Source: a virus
Strand: one strand, 5' to 3'
Virus record (IMG/VR): IMGVR_UViG_3300021437_000087
Coordinates: 1 to 22,694 of that record
DNA: 22,694 bases
Part shown: positions 12,983 to 20,819 of the stretch, in pieces
Numbering within the stretch: position 1 is the first letter of the stretch
Layout: every line of letters starts with the position of its first letter
Position numbers and translations under genes: made by a program
The notes under the pieces: generated by a model
Told to the model about the DNA's origin: nothing
Databases searched by the model: none
What the model saw: only the letters and a program-made list of their open reading frames with translations

Positions 12983-13429
12983 TCATTTGTTGAACAGGTG
13001 GTCTTCAGTCAGAACCACAAACTCCATCCCGATCTTCTTACCATAGGCCTCGGCTGCTGCCCATTTGCTTTGGTTTACCGAGTAAGTTGCCAGTTCTTCC
13101 AAGTACCGCTGGGTCTTGCGTTTACCTTGTTTTGGGGGAACGGTTTGCGCCTTGGGTTTGATTTCAACCAGATATTTGCATATTGATCCATCGTTCTTTT
13201 TGATCATGATGGCAAAGTCAACAAAGTACCGATGGGCCTTCTGATCAACGGTTGAGAAGTATGGGACAATGGTTTCTTCAGATGACCACTTTAGAACCGA
13301 TGGGTTTGAATCGGCCCAGTGCATGAATTTGCTTTCCCAGGAGCTGCGGTAGAATATCTTTGACAGGTCGCCCACGTACTTTTCAGGTCGCTTTGGGACA
13401 AATGAACCTTGATGGTATGAGCGCGCCAT
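12983..13429 (-). CDS. 4: gp4-like head completion protein
   Basis: This 148-aa protein matches T4 gp4 (also called gp50), which finishes DNA-filled heads before tail joining. The matching blocks are QGSFVPKRPEKYVGD, FYRSSWESKFMHWAD, NPSVLKWSSEETIVPY and YLVEIKPK. The arrangement E32, D71 (RYFVDF) and E89-I-K91 fits a PD-(D/E)xK nuclease core of the TnsA N-terminal type. Length is close to T4 gp4 (150 aa). It is the first gene of the minus-strand block; its ATG is the reverse complement of the bases where the rightward TATAAATA begins. No Shine-Dalgarno site is obvious. Confidence 0.92.
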   Translation of the reverse strand: MARSYHQGSFVPKRPEKYVGDLSKIFYRSSWESKFMHWADSNPSVLKWSSEETIVPYFSTVDQKAHRYFVDFAIMIKKNDGSICKYLVEIKPKAQTVPPKQGKRKTQRYLEELATYSVNQSKWAAAEAYGKKIGMEFVVLTEDHLFNK

Positions 13430-13436
13430 ATAAATA
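13429..13436 (+). promoter_or_regulatory. T4-type late promoter for the gp48 operon
   Basis: TATAAATA is the exact T4 late promoter -10 sequence. With a start point about 6 bases beyond, the leader would be about 14 bases and contain ATAGGT as ribosome binding site before ATG 13456. It overlaps the gp4 start codon on the other strand, in a divergent gap of only 26 bases. gp33 is encoded in this window and would be needed to use it. Confidence 0.75.
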
Positions 13437-13446
13437 TATGAAATAG

Positions 13447-13454
13447 GTATTTAA
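13447..13454 (-). promoter_or_regulatory. Possible leftward late promoter for gp4
   Basis: Minus strand GTTAAATA matches the late consensus TATAAATA at six of eight bases and is placed to start transcription roughly 12 bases before the gp4 ATG. It is the only candidate in the divergent gap for the leftward block. Confidence 0.3.
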
Positions 13455-13455
13455 C

Positions 13456-14526
13456 ATGGCCACAAGAAACTACGGCGATTTCAATGCGATCAAGGGGAAG
13501 GTTGAGTCCAATACGTATGAGATTGGCAACCACCAGTACCCGATTGATCTGGACTCGCCCCAGTACGGCGGTCACCGGGTCGTTTTCTTCATCAACGTCC
13601 AGGGTAATGGATCGTTGGTACGGGCCGATAAGAACAATACTCAGACGGTGGGCGTTGCCCCTTCTCGGTACTCGCGGTATTCAGGTATGGGGGCAGAGTC
13701 GGCTGACCGTATCAGGGGTTTGCTGTTAGATTCTGAGAAGTCCTCGGCAGGCGTTGCAGCTCAGGCTGATTCCTATACCGATGCAAATGGTAACGCAGTT
13801 TCAACACCTGATGTGGCATACGATTCAAAGGGTGCGTTTCAAGAGGCAAAGGAATCAGTAATTAACTTCATTCAGCCGAAGCGCCGCCTTAAGGAAGCAA
13901 TCAGCCTATATGTACCAGAGTCAGTGGTAAAGGGGTATTCAACCAACTGGGGCGATGAAGACCTGATCAAGGGTGAGACGTTTGCCACTGCTATCGCTGG
14001 AACTGTTGAGGCTTCGGGGTTAGGTAACAAGGTATCTGCTGGGGCGGCTCCGTTCCTCAGCGCAACCGCTCGGAATATTCTGTCTGGACAAAAGTACGTT
14101 CAGAAGGCAACCGGGATTGCCCCTGGAAATACCAAAGAAGAATTGTTGTTCAGGGGGATTGACTTCAATACGTTTACGTTTGATTACAAGTTTGCCCCAA
14201 GGACGCCTGAAGAGGCAAAGAATGTGCTGAATATTGTTCGCACATTCAGACACCACATGCTCCCAGAGTATTTTGATTCACTTGGGTACACTTTCGTTTA
14301 TCCCTCAGAGTTTGAGATTCGGTACTATCAGAACGATAAAGAGAACGATAAGCTGGAGCAGCACCTGACAGCAGTACTTACCAATATGAGTGTGAACTAT
14401 ACACCTAATGGGCAGTTTATGACGTTCCCAGATGGAACGCCCACCCATATTGCAATGACCCTTTCGTTCAAGGAGTTAGGTATGGCAACCAAAGAGACTA
14501 GCCCAGCAAACAGGTCAGGCGCATAA
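13456..14526 (+). CDS. 48: gp48-like baseplate tail-tube cap protein
   Basis: This 356-aa protein caps the baseplate hub and is the platform on which gp54 and the tail tube assemble. T4 gp48 is 364 aa. Family features are YPIDLDSPQYGGHRVVFFIN near the start, ISLYVPESV around 155-163, and NTKEELLFRGIDFNTFTFDY around 235. PRTPEEAKNVLNIVRTFRHH, then YPSEFEIRYY and NYTPNGQF follow. It is the first gene behind the late promoter TATAAATA and has ATAGGT as ribosome binding site. The stop overlaps the gp53 start (TAATG). Confidence 0.88.
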   Translation: MATRNYGDFNAIKGKVESNTYEIGNHQYPIDLDSPQYGGHRVVFFINVQGNGSLVRADKNNTQTVGVAPSRYSRYSGMGAESADRIRGLLLDSEKSSAGVAAQADSYTDANGNAVSTPDVAYDSKGAFQEAKESVINFIQPKRRLKEAISLYVPESVVKGYSTNWGDEDLIKGETFATAIAGTVEASGLGNKVSAGAAPFLSATARNILSGQKYVQKATGIAPGNTKEELLFRGIDFNTFTFDYKFAPRTPEEAKNVLNIVRTFRHHMLPEYFDSLGYTFVYPSEFEIRYYQNDKENDKLEQHLTAVLTNMSVNYTPNGQFMTFPDGTPTHIAMTLSFKELGMATKETSPANRSGA

Positions 14527-15047
14527 TGTACTTTAAGAAATTCCCTGATATTCTGTATGAGTTTCCTTTCAACTCGGGAAACCAGCTGTTACGGGTAAAG
14601 GACATCACTCGGAATGTGCGCCCATTTCAAGACGTTCTGAACAATGTGGTGTATTACGATGATTACGATATTCAGGACGGGGATACGCCAGAGATCATAT
14701 CTGAACGGATTTACGGTACGCCTCTGCTTCATTGGGTGATCATGTTGGTAAACGAGAAGTATCATTACCTGAACGATTTTCCAATTCCAGAAACGCGGTT
14801 TGATGACTTTATGATCAACAAATATGGGAGCATTGAGGTCGCGTATCACCAGCATATCCTGTATGGGAAACCGCATTTTGTCTCATCAACAGGTCGCGTC
14901 GTGGATTCTGATTACCCTGGGGCAATTCCAGTCACAAACTACGAGTACGAGCGGGGCTTGAACGAGGCAAAGCGGCGTATCCGGGTTGTCAACGCATCGT
15001 TGATTGATACGTTTGTCAACGACCTTAACCGGGTGATTGCCAAGTGA
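14526..15047 (+). CDS. 53: gp53-like baseplate wedge protein
   Basis: This 173-aa protein has the gp53 N-terminal pattern MYFKKFPDILYEF, VKDITRNVR and YDIQDGDTPEIISERIYGT, followed by LHWVIMLVNEKYHYLNDFPI. The DGDTPE..S...YG part corresponds to the LysM-like domain of gp53. In T4 (196 aa), gp53 joins wedges to each other and to the hub. It lies between gp48 and gp27, overlapping both by one to four bases, so translation is coupled. Confidence 0.9.
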   Translation: MYFKKFPDILYEFPFNSGNQLLRVKDITRNVRPFQDVLNNVVYYDDYDIQDGDTPEIISERIYGTPLLHWVIMLVNEKYHYLNDFPIPETRFDDFMINKYGSIEVAYHQHILYGKPHFVSSTGRVVDSDYPGAIPVTNYEYERGLNEAKRRIRVVNASLIDTFVNDLNRVIAK

Positions 15048-16306
15048 ACGAGGTTCTGTCTCGGGCAGGGCAGTTTGTCCTGGACTCGGTCAGCATCATC
15101 CAGCCCGGTGGGTTGGCGATTGAGATATTTGATCAGATTCAACAGATTACCCTGTACGAGGATATCTTCTCGCCGATAATGAGTGGACATTTGGTTATAC
15201 TTGATAACCGAGATATTGCTGGGCTACTGCTGAACGCGGGAACCGATCTGTTGAGGTTACGGCTGAGAACCCCGACGATTGATACACCAAACCAGATTGA
15301 TCGACTGTTCCATATCTACCGGATGAGTGACCGAGAAGTTGCCAGCGAGCGGACTCAGTCTTACATGTTGTATTTCACAGCGGTTGAGAATCTGATGGAC
15401 ACATCGAACCGCATTAGTAAAACGTACCGAGGCAAGGGTGAGTACGTTATCGGCAGTATTCTGAGCTCGATCGGCTCGACGGTCAAGTTTACCCCAACGG
15501 CCTCAACGAATGACCTTGAGTACACCTCAAACTACTGGTCACCCTTTCAGAATATCAACTATGCGGCTGATCGGAGTATCGCGCAGGATGGAACTGCCTC
15601 GTATTTGTTTTTTGAGAACCGAACAGGGTTCGTTTATGCGCCCCTGACCCAGATGGCTTTGGCGAAACCGAGCCTCAGTTTCCTTGTCACAGATCAGGTT
15701 GCCGATACCGATAAAACGACCTCCCGGGCGGTAAAGAATATTGAGATGGATTATCGGTCGATTCTGAAGTTGACGACAAGGGTCAACTACGATTACGATA
15801 AGAGTAAGCGCGGGGGTATGCTGAACTCACGGTTGTTCTCATATGACTTTGTCAAGAAAACGCTGACTGATAAAACCTTCAATATGAATTCAGACTCACG
15901 TCAGAGGATGAATAAGAACGTATTCTTCAAACCAGAGGTTATTGATTCCTCGTACAAACAGAACGGTACTGTGCATTTGATTATTCCCAAGACAAGCGGA
16001 TTGTACGGGGGATTATCAGCAACGCCTTCAGTTATTCAGAGTCGAATCTCGATCCTTCAGCAGTATCAACAACATAAGATTGAAATTGATGTGTTTGGGC
16101 GTACCGACTATACGGTCGGCATGACGGTCAATATAGATGCGACTAAACTGAAGCAGATTTCAAAAGATATGGATGCCAGTTCGTTGAGCGACCCGTACTA
16201 TTCTGGCGTCTATATTATCTCGGCAATTTGCCATCGGTTCTCAAAAGACGGTGACCACAAGGCGACTATTGAATTGATGCGGGATAGCATCGGAGAAAGA
16301 AACTGA
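15044..16306 (+). CDS. 27: gp27-like baseplate hub protein
   Basis: gp27 is a trimeric ring at the centre of the baseplate that holds gp5 and connects to the tube. This 420-aa protein (T4: 391) has the hub pattern QITLYEDIFSPIMSGHLVIL near residue 35, DRLFHIYRMSDRE near 85, and LMDTSNRISKTYRGKGEYVI near 115. A C-terminal barrel with HKIEIDVFGRTDYTVGMTVN and YYSGVYIISAICHRFS completes it. The start is GTG 15044, overlapping the gp53 stop as GTGA. It is directly followed by gp5, its physical partner (TGATG overlap). Confidence 0.9.
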   Translation: MNEVLSRAGQFVLDSVSIIQPGGLAIEIFDQIQQITLYEDIFSPIMSGHLVILDNRDIAGLLLNAGTDLLRLRLRTPTIDTPNQIDRLFHIYRMSDREVASERTQSYMLYFTAVENLMDTSNRISKTYRGKGEYVIGSILSSIGSTVKFTPTASTNDLEYTSNYWSPFQNINYAADRSIAQDGTASYLFFENRTGFVYAPLTQMALAKPSLSFLVTDQVADTDKTTSRAVKNIEMDYRSILKLTTRVNYDYDKSKRGGMLNSRLFSYDFVKKTLTDKTFNMNSDSRQRMNKNVFFKPEVIDSSYKQNGTVHLIIPKTSGLYGGLSATPSVIQSRISILQQYQQHKIEIDVFGRTDYTVGMTVNIDATKLKQISKDMDASSLSDPYYSGVYIISAICHRFSKDGDHKATIELMRDSIGERN

Positions 16307-18660
16307 TGTTTTTCTACGGTATTGTTGAAAATCGAACCGATGACCCGCTGAAGCTCGGTCGGTGTAAGGTACGGGTGTTTGGACTACATTCGCCAGATAA
16401 GGTTGAGTTGCCAACAGAGGACTTACCCTGGGCAATCGTGATGCAGCCTGTCAACTCGGCTGCCACCAGTGGTATTGGTATATCGCCAACGGGCTTGGTT
16501 GAGGGCGCAGCGGTTATCGTGATGTATCAGGATGAGTTCAAACAGCAGCCGATCATTATCGGTTCGATTGCTGGGGTTCCATCTGCGCCTGCGGTCACAA
16601 AAGCCCCTTCAGGTTGGGTATCTGCCGATGGTACTCCGATCACTTCAGGCGATGGGTCAGTAATTGAATCTGGGACCACTACGTCTGATACAGGGATTTT
16701 GCCGCCCACTTTGGCTCTGGTCGTATCGTCAGCCTGCTTTGAATCAATCCGAGCTGAAGAGTCAATCTCAAGTATCATCAAGGGTCAGAACAAGTACCTG
16801 AACGCAGCGGCGGCTGCTCGGTTATCAGGTTCAACTACTCTGTACTCATACCAGGACACTCGCGGTCTGTGGACTATCGGTTGGGGTAACCGATACCTGA
16901 TTGATGGGTCAGAAGTTAATGAGAACACAACCCTGCTCAAGGCAGAGGCTGATGTGCTGCTTGAGCAAAAGGTGAACGCTGACTTTGCCCCGGTAATTCG
17001 TAAGGCGTTGAAGGCCCCGGTGACTCAGAGTATGTTTGATGCAATGGTTTCAATTGCATACAATACTGGGCAGTACGGGTTTGCCAAGTCAGATGTGATC
17101 GCCGCAGTTAACTCTGGTGAGTATCAGACTGCTGCCTCGCTGATAGCGGTACACAAAACCAACGGGGGGAAGTTGTCGGCGCGGCGCCAGCGGGAAAAGG
17201 CTCTGTTTGAAAAGAATGGGTTCCCTCGTAAAGACATGTCAGGGGTGGATGCGACGGTCGCTGAGATCGTCACTCCCCCAGACGCCACTGAGAACCCGGT
17301 TGTTACTCCGCTAGAATCTGATAAGCCGATTGAATCTCAGGCGACCAAAGGGTTTGTTGATCCAAATAACGTTTACCCAAAGTTCCTCAATGAACCTGAT
17401 ACAAGTCGGTTGATTCGACATGAGAATATTGATCAGACGATCGTTTTCTCAAAAGAGGCGGCTCGGGCCAAGGGCGTTGTCTCAGCAGCGGGTAACTCCT
17501 GGACCCAGCCGACTATTCCATACAACTCAACTTATCCTTATAACCACGCAAGAACGACTGAATCTGGGCATGTGCAGGAGTTTGATGATACCCCAGGGAG
17601 CGAGCGCATCCACACGTATCACAAATCGGGCACGTATGAGGAAATTGACCGTAACGGTACCAAGGTCAACCGTATTGTGGGCGACGGTTACGAGATACTT
17701 GAGAGAAATGGGAATGTGCTTATCCGAGGCACAATGAATGTGACGATTGTTGGGAATAACAACATTCTGGTTGAGAACGACTCGAATATTGACGTTTACG
17801 GTAATGCCAATATGACGGTCGGGGGTAATATGATTACCGGGGTGAGTGGATCGTTCTCGATTAAGTGCGGAGGGGAGTTTAGCGTGGATGCCTCGCAGGT
17901 TCACCTGAACTCAGGTCACTCGGCTTCAGTTCCACTGGGTCGAGGAACCGCTTCAGGGGTGCCTGAGTTTTCTGAGTTGGTTGCTCCGTCTCGTCATGAT
18001 TCAGATATTGCCAATTATGAGTCGCCAGATGAGGGTGATGGGGAAGAGTATCAGCGGGGACTGGTGAAGTCAGGCAAGGCCGATGAGCCAGGGTATTCTG
18101 AGAATCTGGGCGATGCAGAGGTTACATCCGATACTTCAGAAGGTGAAGTATCGGTCGACTGCTCGATGATTCCCCAGTCAGGTTCGGTTGATCCTGGGTT
18201 TAGGCTAAGTAAGAGTTTTGTTCTGCGCGATCTTGATAAGTCAGGGGTTATCAACGGAGCCAGTGTTAGTGGGCTGAGCCGAGCCAATTTGGTTTGTAAC
18301 CTGAAGGGGCTTGCTGAGAATGTGCTGGAGCGCGTCAAGCAGAAGTACCCCAGTATGGTCATCACTTCAGGGCTACGCAACTCGATTCCTCCTGGGGGCG
18401 CTGCCAAGTCTGAGCACCTGACAGGGAATGCGGTGGATATTGTCATTTCAGGCTTCAACCGAGAACAACACTATTTGGCTATCCAGGACCTGGCTCAGTC
18501 GCTGCCTGCGTTTGGTCAGTTGATTCTAGAATACAACGGGACAAAGACCTGGATACATATTTCCTACGGCGGAAGTAAGGGTAACCAGAAACAGATGTTC
18601 ACAATGAACAATCATAAGACGGTTCAGCCGTTTGGTAAATACATACTGATTGGGGCGTAA
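16306..18660 (+). CDS. 5: gp5-like tail spike/lysozyme with extra M15 peptidase domain
   Basis: This 784-aa protein forms the membrane-puncturing needle under gp27; T4 gp5 is 575 aa. An OB-fold occupies about 1-105. A T4-lysozyme-like GH24 domain follows at about 150-310, with YQDTRGLWTIGWG carrying D184 and T190 of the catalytic triad. The catalytic Glu position is G175 (LSGSTTL). A triple beta-helix with VxG-type repeats occupies about 430-540. After a Ser/Glu/Asp-rich linker comes a C-terminal domain (about 637-775) of M15 peptidase type, with zinc ligands H704 and D711 in SEHLTGNAVDI and H751 in WIHIS. The second domain would cut peptide links in peptidoglycan. The missing Glu suggests an inactive or altered lysozyme. 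Confidence 0.9.
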   Translation: MFFYGIVENRTDDPLKLGRCKVRVFGLHSPDKVELPTEDLPWAIVMQPVNSAATSGIGISPTGLVEGAAVIVMYQDEFKQQPIIIGSIAGVPSAPAVTKAPSGWVSADGTPITSGDGSVIESGTTTSDTGILPPTLALVVSSACFESIRAEESISSIIKGQNKYLNAAAAARLSGSTTLYSYQDTRGLWTIGWGNRYLIDGSEVNENTTLLKAEADVLLEQKVNADFAPVIRKALKAPVTQSMFDAMVSIAYNTGQYGFAKSDVIAAVNSGEYQTAASLIAVHKTNGGKLSARRQREKALFEKNGFPRKDMSGVDATVAEIVTPPDATENPVVTPLESDKPIESQATKGFVDPNNVYPKFLNEPDTSRLIRHENIDQTIVFSKEAARAKGVVSAAGNSWTQPTIPYNSTYPYNHARTTESGHVQEFDDTPGSERIHTYHKSGTYEEIDRNGTKVNRIVGDGYEILERNGNVLIRGTMNVTIVGNNNILVENDSNIDVYGNANMTVGGNMITGVSGSFSIKCGGEFSVDASQVHLNSGHSASVPLGRGTASGVPEFSELVAPSRHDSDIANYESPDEGDGEEYQRGLVKSGKADEPGYSENLGDAEVTSDTSEGEVSVDCSMIPQSGSVDPGFRLSKSFVLRDLDKSGVINGASVSGLSRANLVCNLKGLAENVLERVKQKYPSMVITSGLRNSIPPGGAAKSEHLTGNAVDIVISGFNREQHYLAIQDLAQSLPAFGQLILEYNGTKTWIHISYGGSKGNQKQMFTMNNHKTVQPFGKYILIGA
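18128..18154 (+). other. Perfect 11-bp hairpin inside the gp5 linker region
   Basis: CCGATACTTCA (18128-18138) and TGAAGTATCGG (18144-18154) are exact reverse complements around the 5-base loop GAAGG. It lies in the linker codons between the beta-helix and the peptidase domain. No T-tract follows, so it is not a standard terminator. It could slow ribosomes or mark a domain junction made by recombination. Confidence 0.6.
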
Positions 18661-19047
18661 ATGAGACAAGTTCGTAAGTACAGCGACTTGGATGCGGTAT
18701 TTCTACCGAACCCAGTCACCGGGGATATCGCCATTCGCGAGGATGCGGCAGCAGTAAAGTTTGCCATCAAGAATCTGATTTTAACGCAGAATTTTGAGCG
18801 CCCCTTTGATAGTAGCATTGGCAGTCCGATTCGTCGGTTTATGTTTGAGAACATCGACACGCGGACGCTTATCGTACTGAAGGAACTGATTGCTCAGACT
18901 ATTGAGAATCATGAGCCTCGGGTTGATCTGATATCTGTTGATGTCAAACCCGACGGGGATCACTCTGTTGTGATAAATATAATGTTCCGGATTAAAAACA
19001 CAGACAAACCGCTTTCGCTTTCGATTGCACTGGACAGGACTAGATGA
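18661..19047 (+). CDS. 25: gp25-like baseplate wedge protein
   Basis: This 128-aa protein (T4: 132) has the GPW/gp25 signature. It includes DIAIREDAAAVKFAIKNLI, NFERPF.....IGSPIRRFMF and the EPR motif at 85-87 (ENHEPRVDLISVDV). gp25 joins the wedge core (gp6) and starts sheath polymerisation. It directly abuts gp5 (no gap) and overlaps gp6 (ATGA), in the gp25-gp6-gp7 order also found in T4. Confidence 0.93.
   Translation: MRQVRKYSDLDAVFLPNPVTGDIAIREDAAAVKFAIKNLILTQNFERPFDSSIGSPIRRFMFENIDTRTLIVLKELIAQTIENHEPRVDLISVDVKPDGDHSVVINIMFRIKNTDKPLSLSIALDRTR
18972..18979 (+). promoter_or_regulatory. Possible internal late promoter before gp6
   Basis: GATAAATA inside gp25 matches TATAAATA at seven of eight bases, 65 bases upstream of the gp6 ATG. 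The first T of the consensus is missing, so use is uncertain. Confidence 0.25.
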
Positions 19048-20819
19048 GCTCTTTAATCAAAACCGATGATCTTGATTTCGCTGATATCAAGCGCAACCTG
19101 AAGGCGTTTCTTTCGTCGCAGACTGAGCTTCAAGATTACGATTTTGATGGGAGCGTGATCAGTACCCTGATCGACCTGCTGGCGTACAACACTCACTACA
19201 ATTCGTTATATACGAATTTGTCAATCAATGAGATGTTTATTGATTCAGCAAGCAAGCGGAGTAGCCTCGCCTCGATTGCCAAGCTGATGGGCTATACCCC
19301 TCGGTCAGTCACTGCCTCAACCGCTATTGTTGATCTGACAGTCAAAAGCCCCAGCAATCCAGCGACCATGACCATTCCAGCGGGAACCCGGTTCACAACT
19401 GAAAACTCTGGCAAGGCGTACACATTCAACTTGATGGATGATGTGTCGGCTGCTCGGTCATCTGGAAACTCATACGTATTCACAGGCCTGAAGATTTCAG
19501 AGGGCGAGTTGTTGTCAACGACTTATGTGACTGATGTGCATACCAAGTACGTTATCCCAGACGCAAGCGTCGATATGAGCAAGCTGCGGGTATCGGTTGG
19601 TGGGGTCGCGTTTGTTGCAGCCAAGTCGATGGTGGGCGTTCGGGCGACCGATAAGGTCTATTATACCAACCTAAATGAGAGCGGGTTGTATGAGATTTAC
19701 TTTGGCGATGGGGTATTTGGGGTTTCAGTCCCAGTCGGTTCGGTTGTGAAGATTCGCTACCTGGCAAGCGCAGGGGCAGCGGCCAACGGGAATATCTTGT
19801 TCAGTTACTCGGGCGGGGCTGACTCAACGAACCAGTATTCAGCAATCACAACCCAACTGAGCTCAAACGGGGGAGCGGCAGAGTCTCGGGACTCGATTCG
19901 GTACTATGCGCCGCTGTATTATCAGTCGCAGGATCGGGCTGTCACCAGTAACGACTACGCTGCTATTGTGTCAACCGCTTACCCTGAGATTGAGACTGTG
20001 ATGGTCTGGGGTGGGCAGGATAACGTTCCTCCCCAGTACGGTAAGGTATTCATTGCAGCCAAACCTTATGGGCGCGATTTCTTCACAGATGCTGAGAAGC
20101 GAACATTCGCCTCTGGGGTTGCCAAGGTTAAGGGAGTGATCACAGTTACTCCGCAGTTCGTTGACCCCAAATACATGGATATTGAATTTACCAGCAATAT
20201 CTATTACGACCCATCGGTTCTCACTCGGCAGATTGGCGATATTGAAACCGATGTGAGGTATATCCTGGCGCAGTATCAGAACAAGCTGGCAAAGTTTGAA
20301 ACCGCCTATCGTCACTCATACCTGACCCAGGCAATATCAGCGGTGGACGCCTCGATTGTCAGCACAATCAACACAGTACGGGTGCGGACAACTATTCTGC
20401 CCCAGTTGAATGTGGCAACCAATTACAGCGTGAAGTTTGGCAACCCAATCCAGAACAACGCGACCTCGACGTTTTACTCAACCCGCTTCTACCTGTTTGG
20501 TTACGCTGACAGGGGCTATATCAAGAACGTTGGCTCTGACCTGTTCTTCTTTACTGAGGCGGTTGATGGAACGGCAACTCAGCAGATCAAGGTTGGTACG
20601 CTGGACTTTGCTGGGTCTGTTTCTCTTATTCCCCTGATGATCACAGGTAAATACGATCTGACCTTTGAGTTTGTGTTTTACCCAAGCTCCTACGACGTTA
20701 TCCCGCTGAATGGGTATATCCTTCGGATTCCAACCAATCATATCAAGGTAAATATGATTGTTGATGCTATTTCGCAAACTCGCAGCGCAAAGACTGAACA
20801 TATCTTCTCAGCCTCCTGA
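19044..20819 (+). CDS. 6: gp6-like baseplate wedge protein
   Basis: This 591-aa protein (T4: 660) forms the inner ring of the baseplate that switches from hexagon to star. The N-terminus DFADIKRNLKAFLSSQTELQ, then DGSVISTLIDLLAYNTHYNS and SASKRSSLASIAKLMGYTPR are typical of gp6 and the wider baseplate J family. Later blocks include NESGLYEIYFGDGVFG, DSIRYYAPLYYQSQDRAVTS and SVDMSKLRVSV. It starts with an ATGA overlap and stops with TGATG into the next gene. Confidence 0.93.
   Translation: MSSLIKTDDLDFADIKRNLKAFLSSQTELQDYDFDGSVISTLIDLLAYNTHYNSLYTNLSINEMFIDSASKRSSLASIAKLMGYTPRSVTASTAIVDLTVKSPSNPATMTIPAGTRFTTENSGKAYTFNLMDDVSAARSSGNSYVFTGLKISEGELLSTTYVTDVHTKYVIPDASVDMSKLRVSVGGVAFVAAKSMVGVRATDKVYYTNLNESGLYEIYFGDGVFGVSVPVGSVVKIRYLASAGAAANGNILFSYSGGADSTNQYSAITTQLSSNGGAAESRDSIRYYAPLYYQSQDRAVTSNDYAAIVSTAYPEIETVMVWGGQDNVPPQYGKVFIAAKPYGRDFFTDAEKRTFASGVAKVKGVITVTPQFVDPKYMDIEFTSNIYYDPSVLTRQIGDIETDVRYILAQYQNKLAKFETAYRHSYLTQAISAVDASIVSTINTVRVRTTILPQLNVATNYSVKFGNPIQNNATSTFYSTRFYLFGYADRGYIKNVGSDLFFFTEAVDGTATQQIKVGTLDFAGSVSLIPLMITGKYDLTFEFVFYPSSYDVIPLNGYILRIPTNHIKVNMIVDAISQTRSAKTEHIFSAS

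Noticed and set aside
18051-18458. 135-codon minus-strand frame opposite gp5
   Set aside because: It overlaps the peptidase domain of gp5, whose zinc-ligand motifs prove the + frame; there is no leftward promoter or neighbour.
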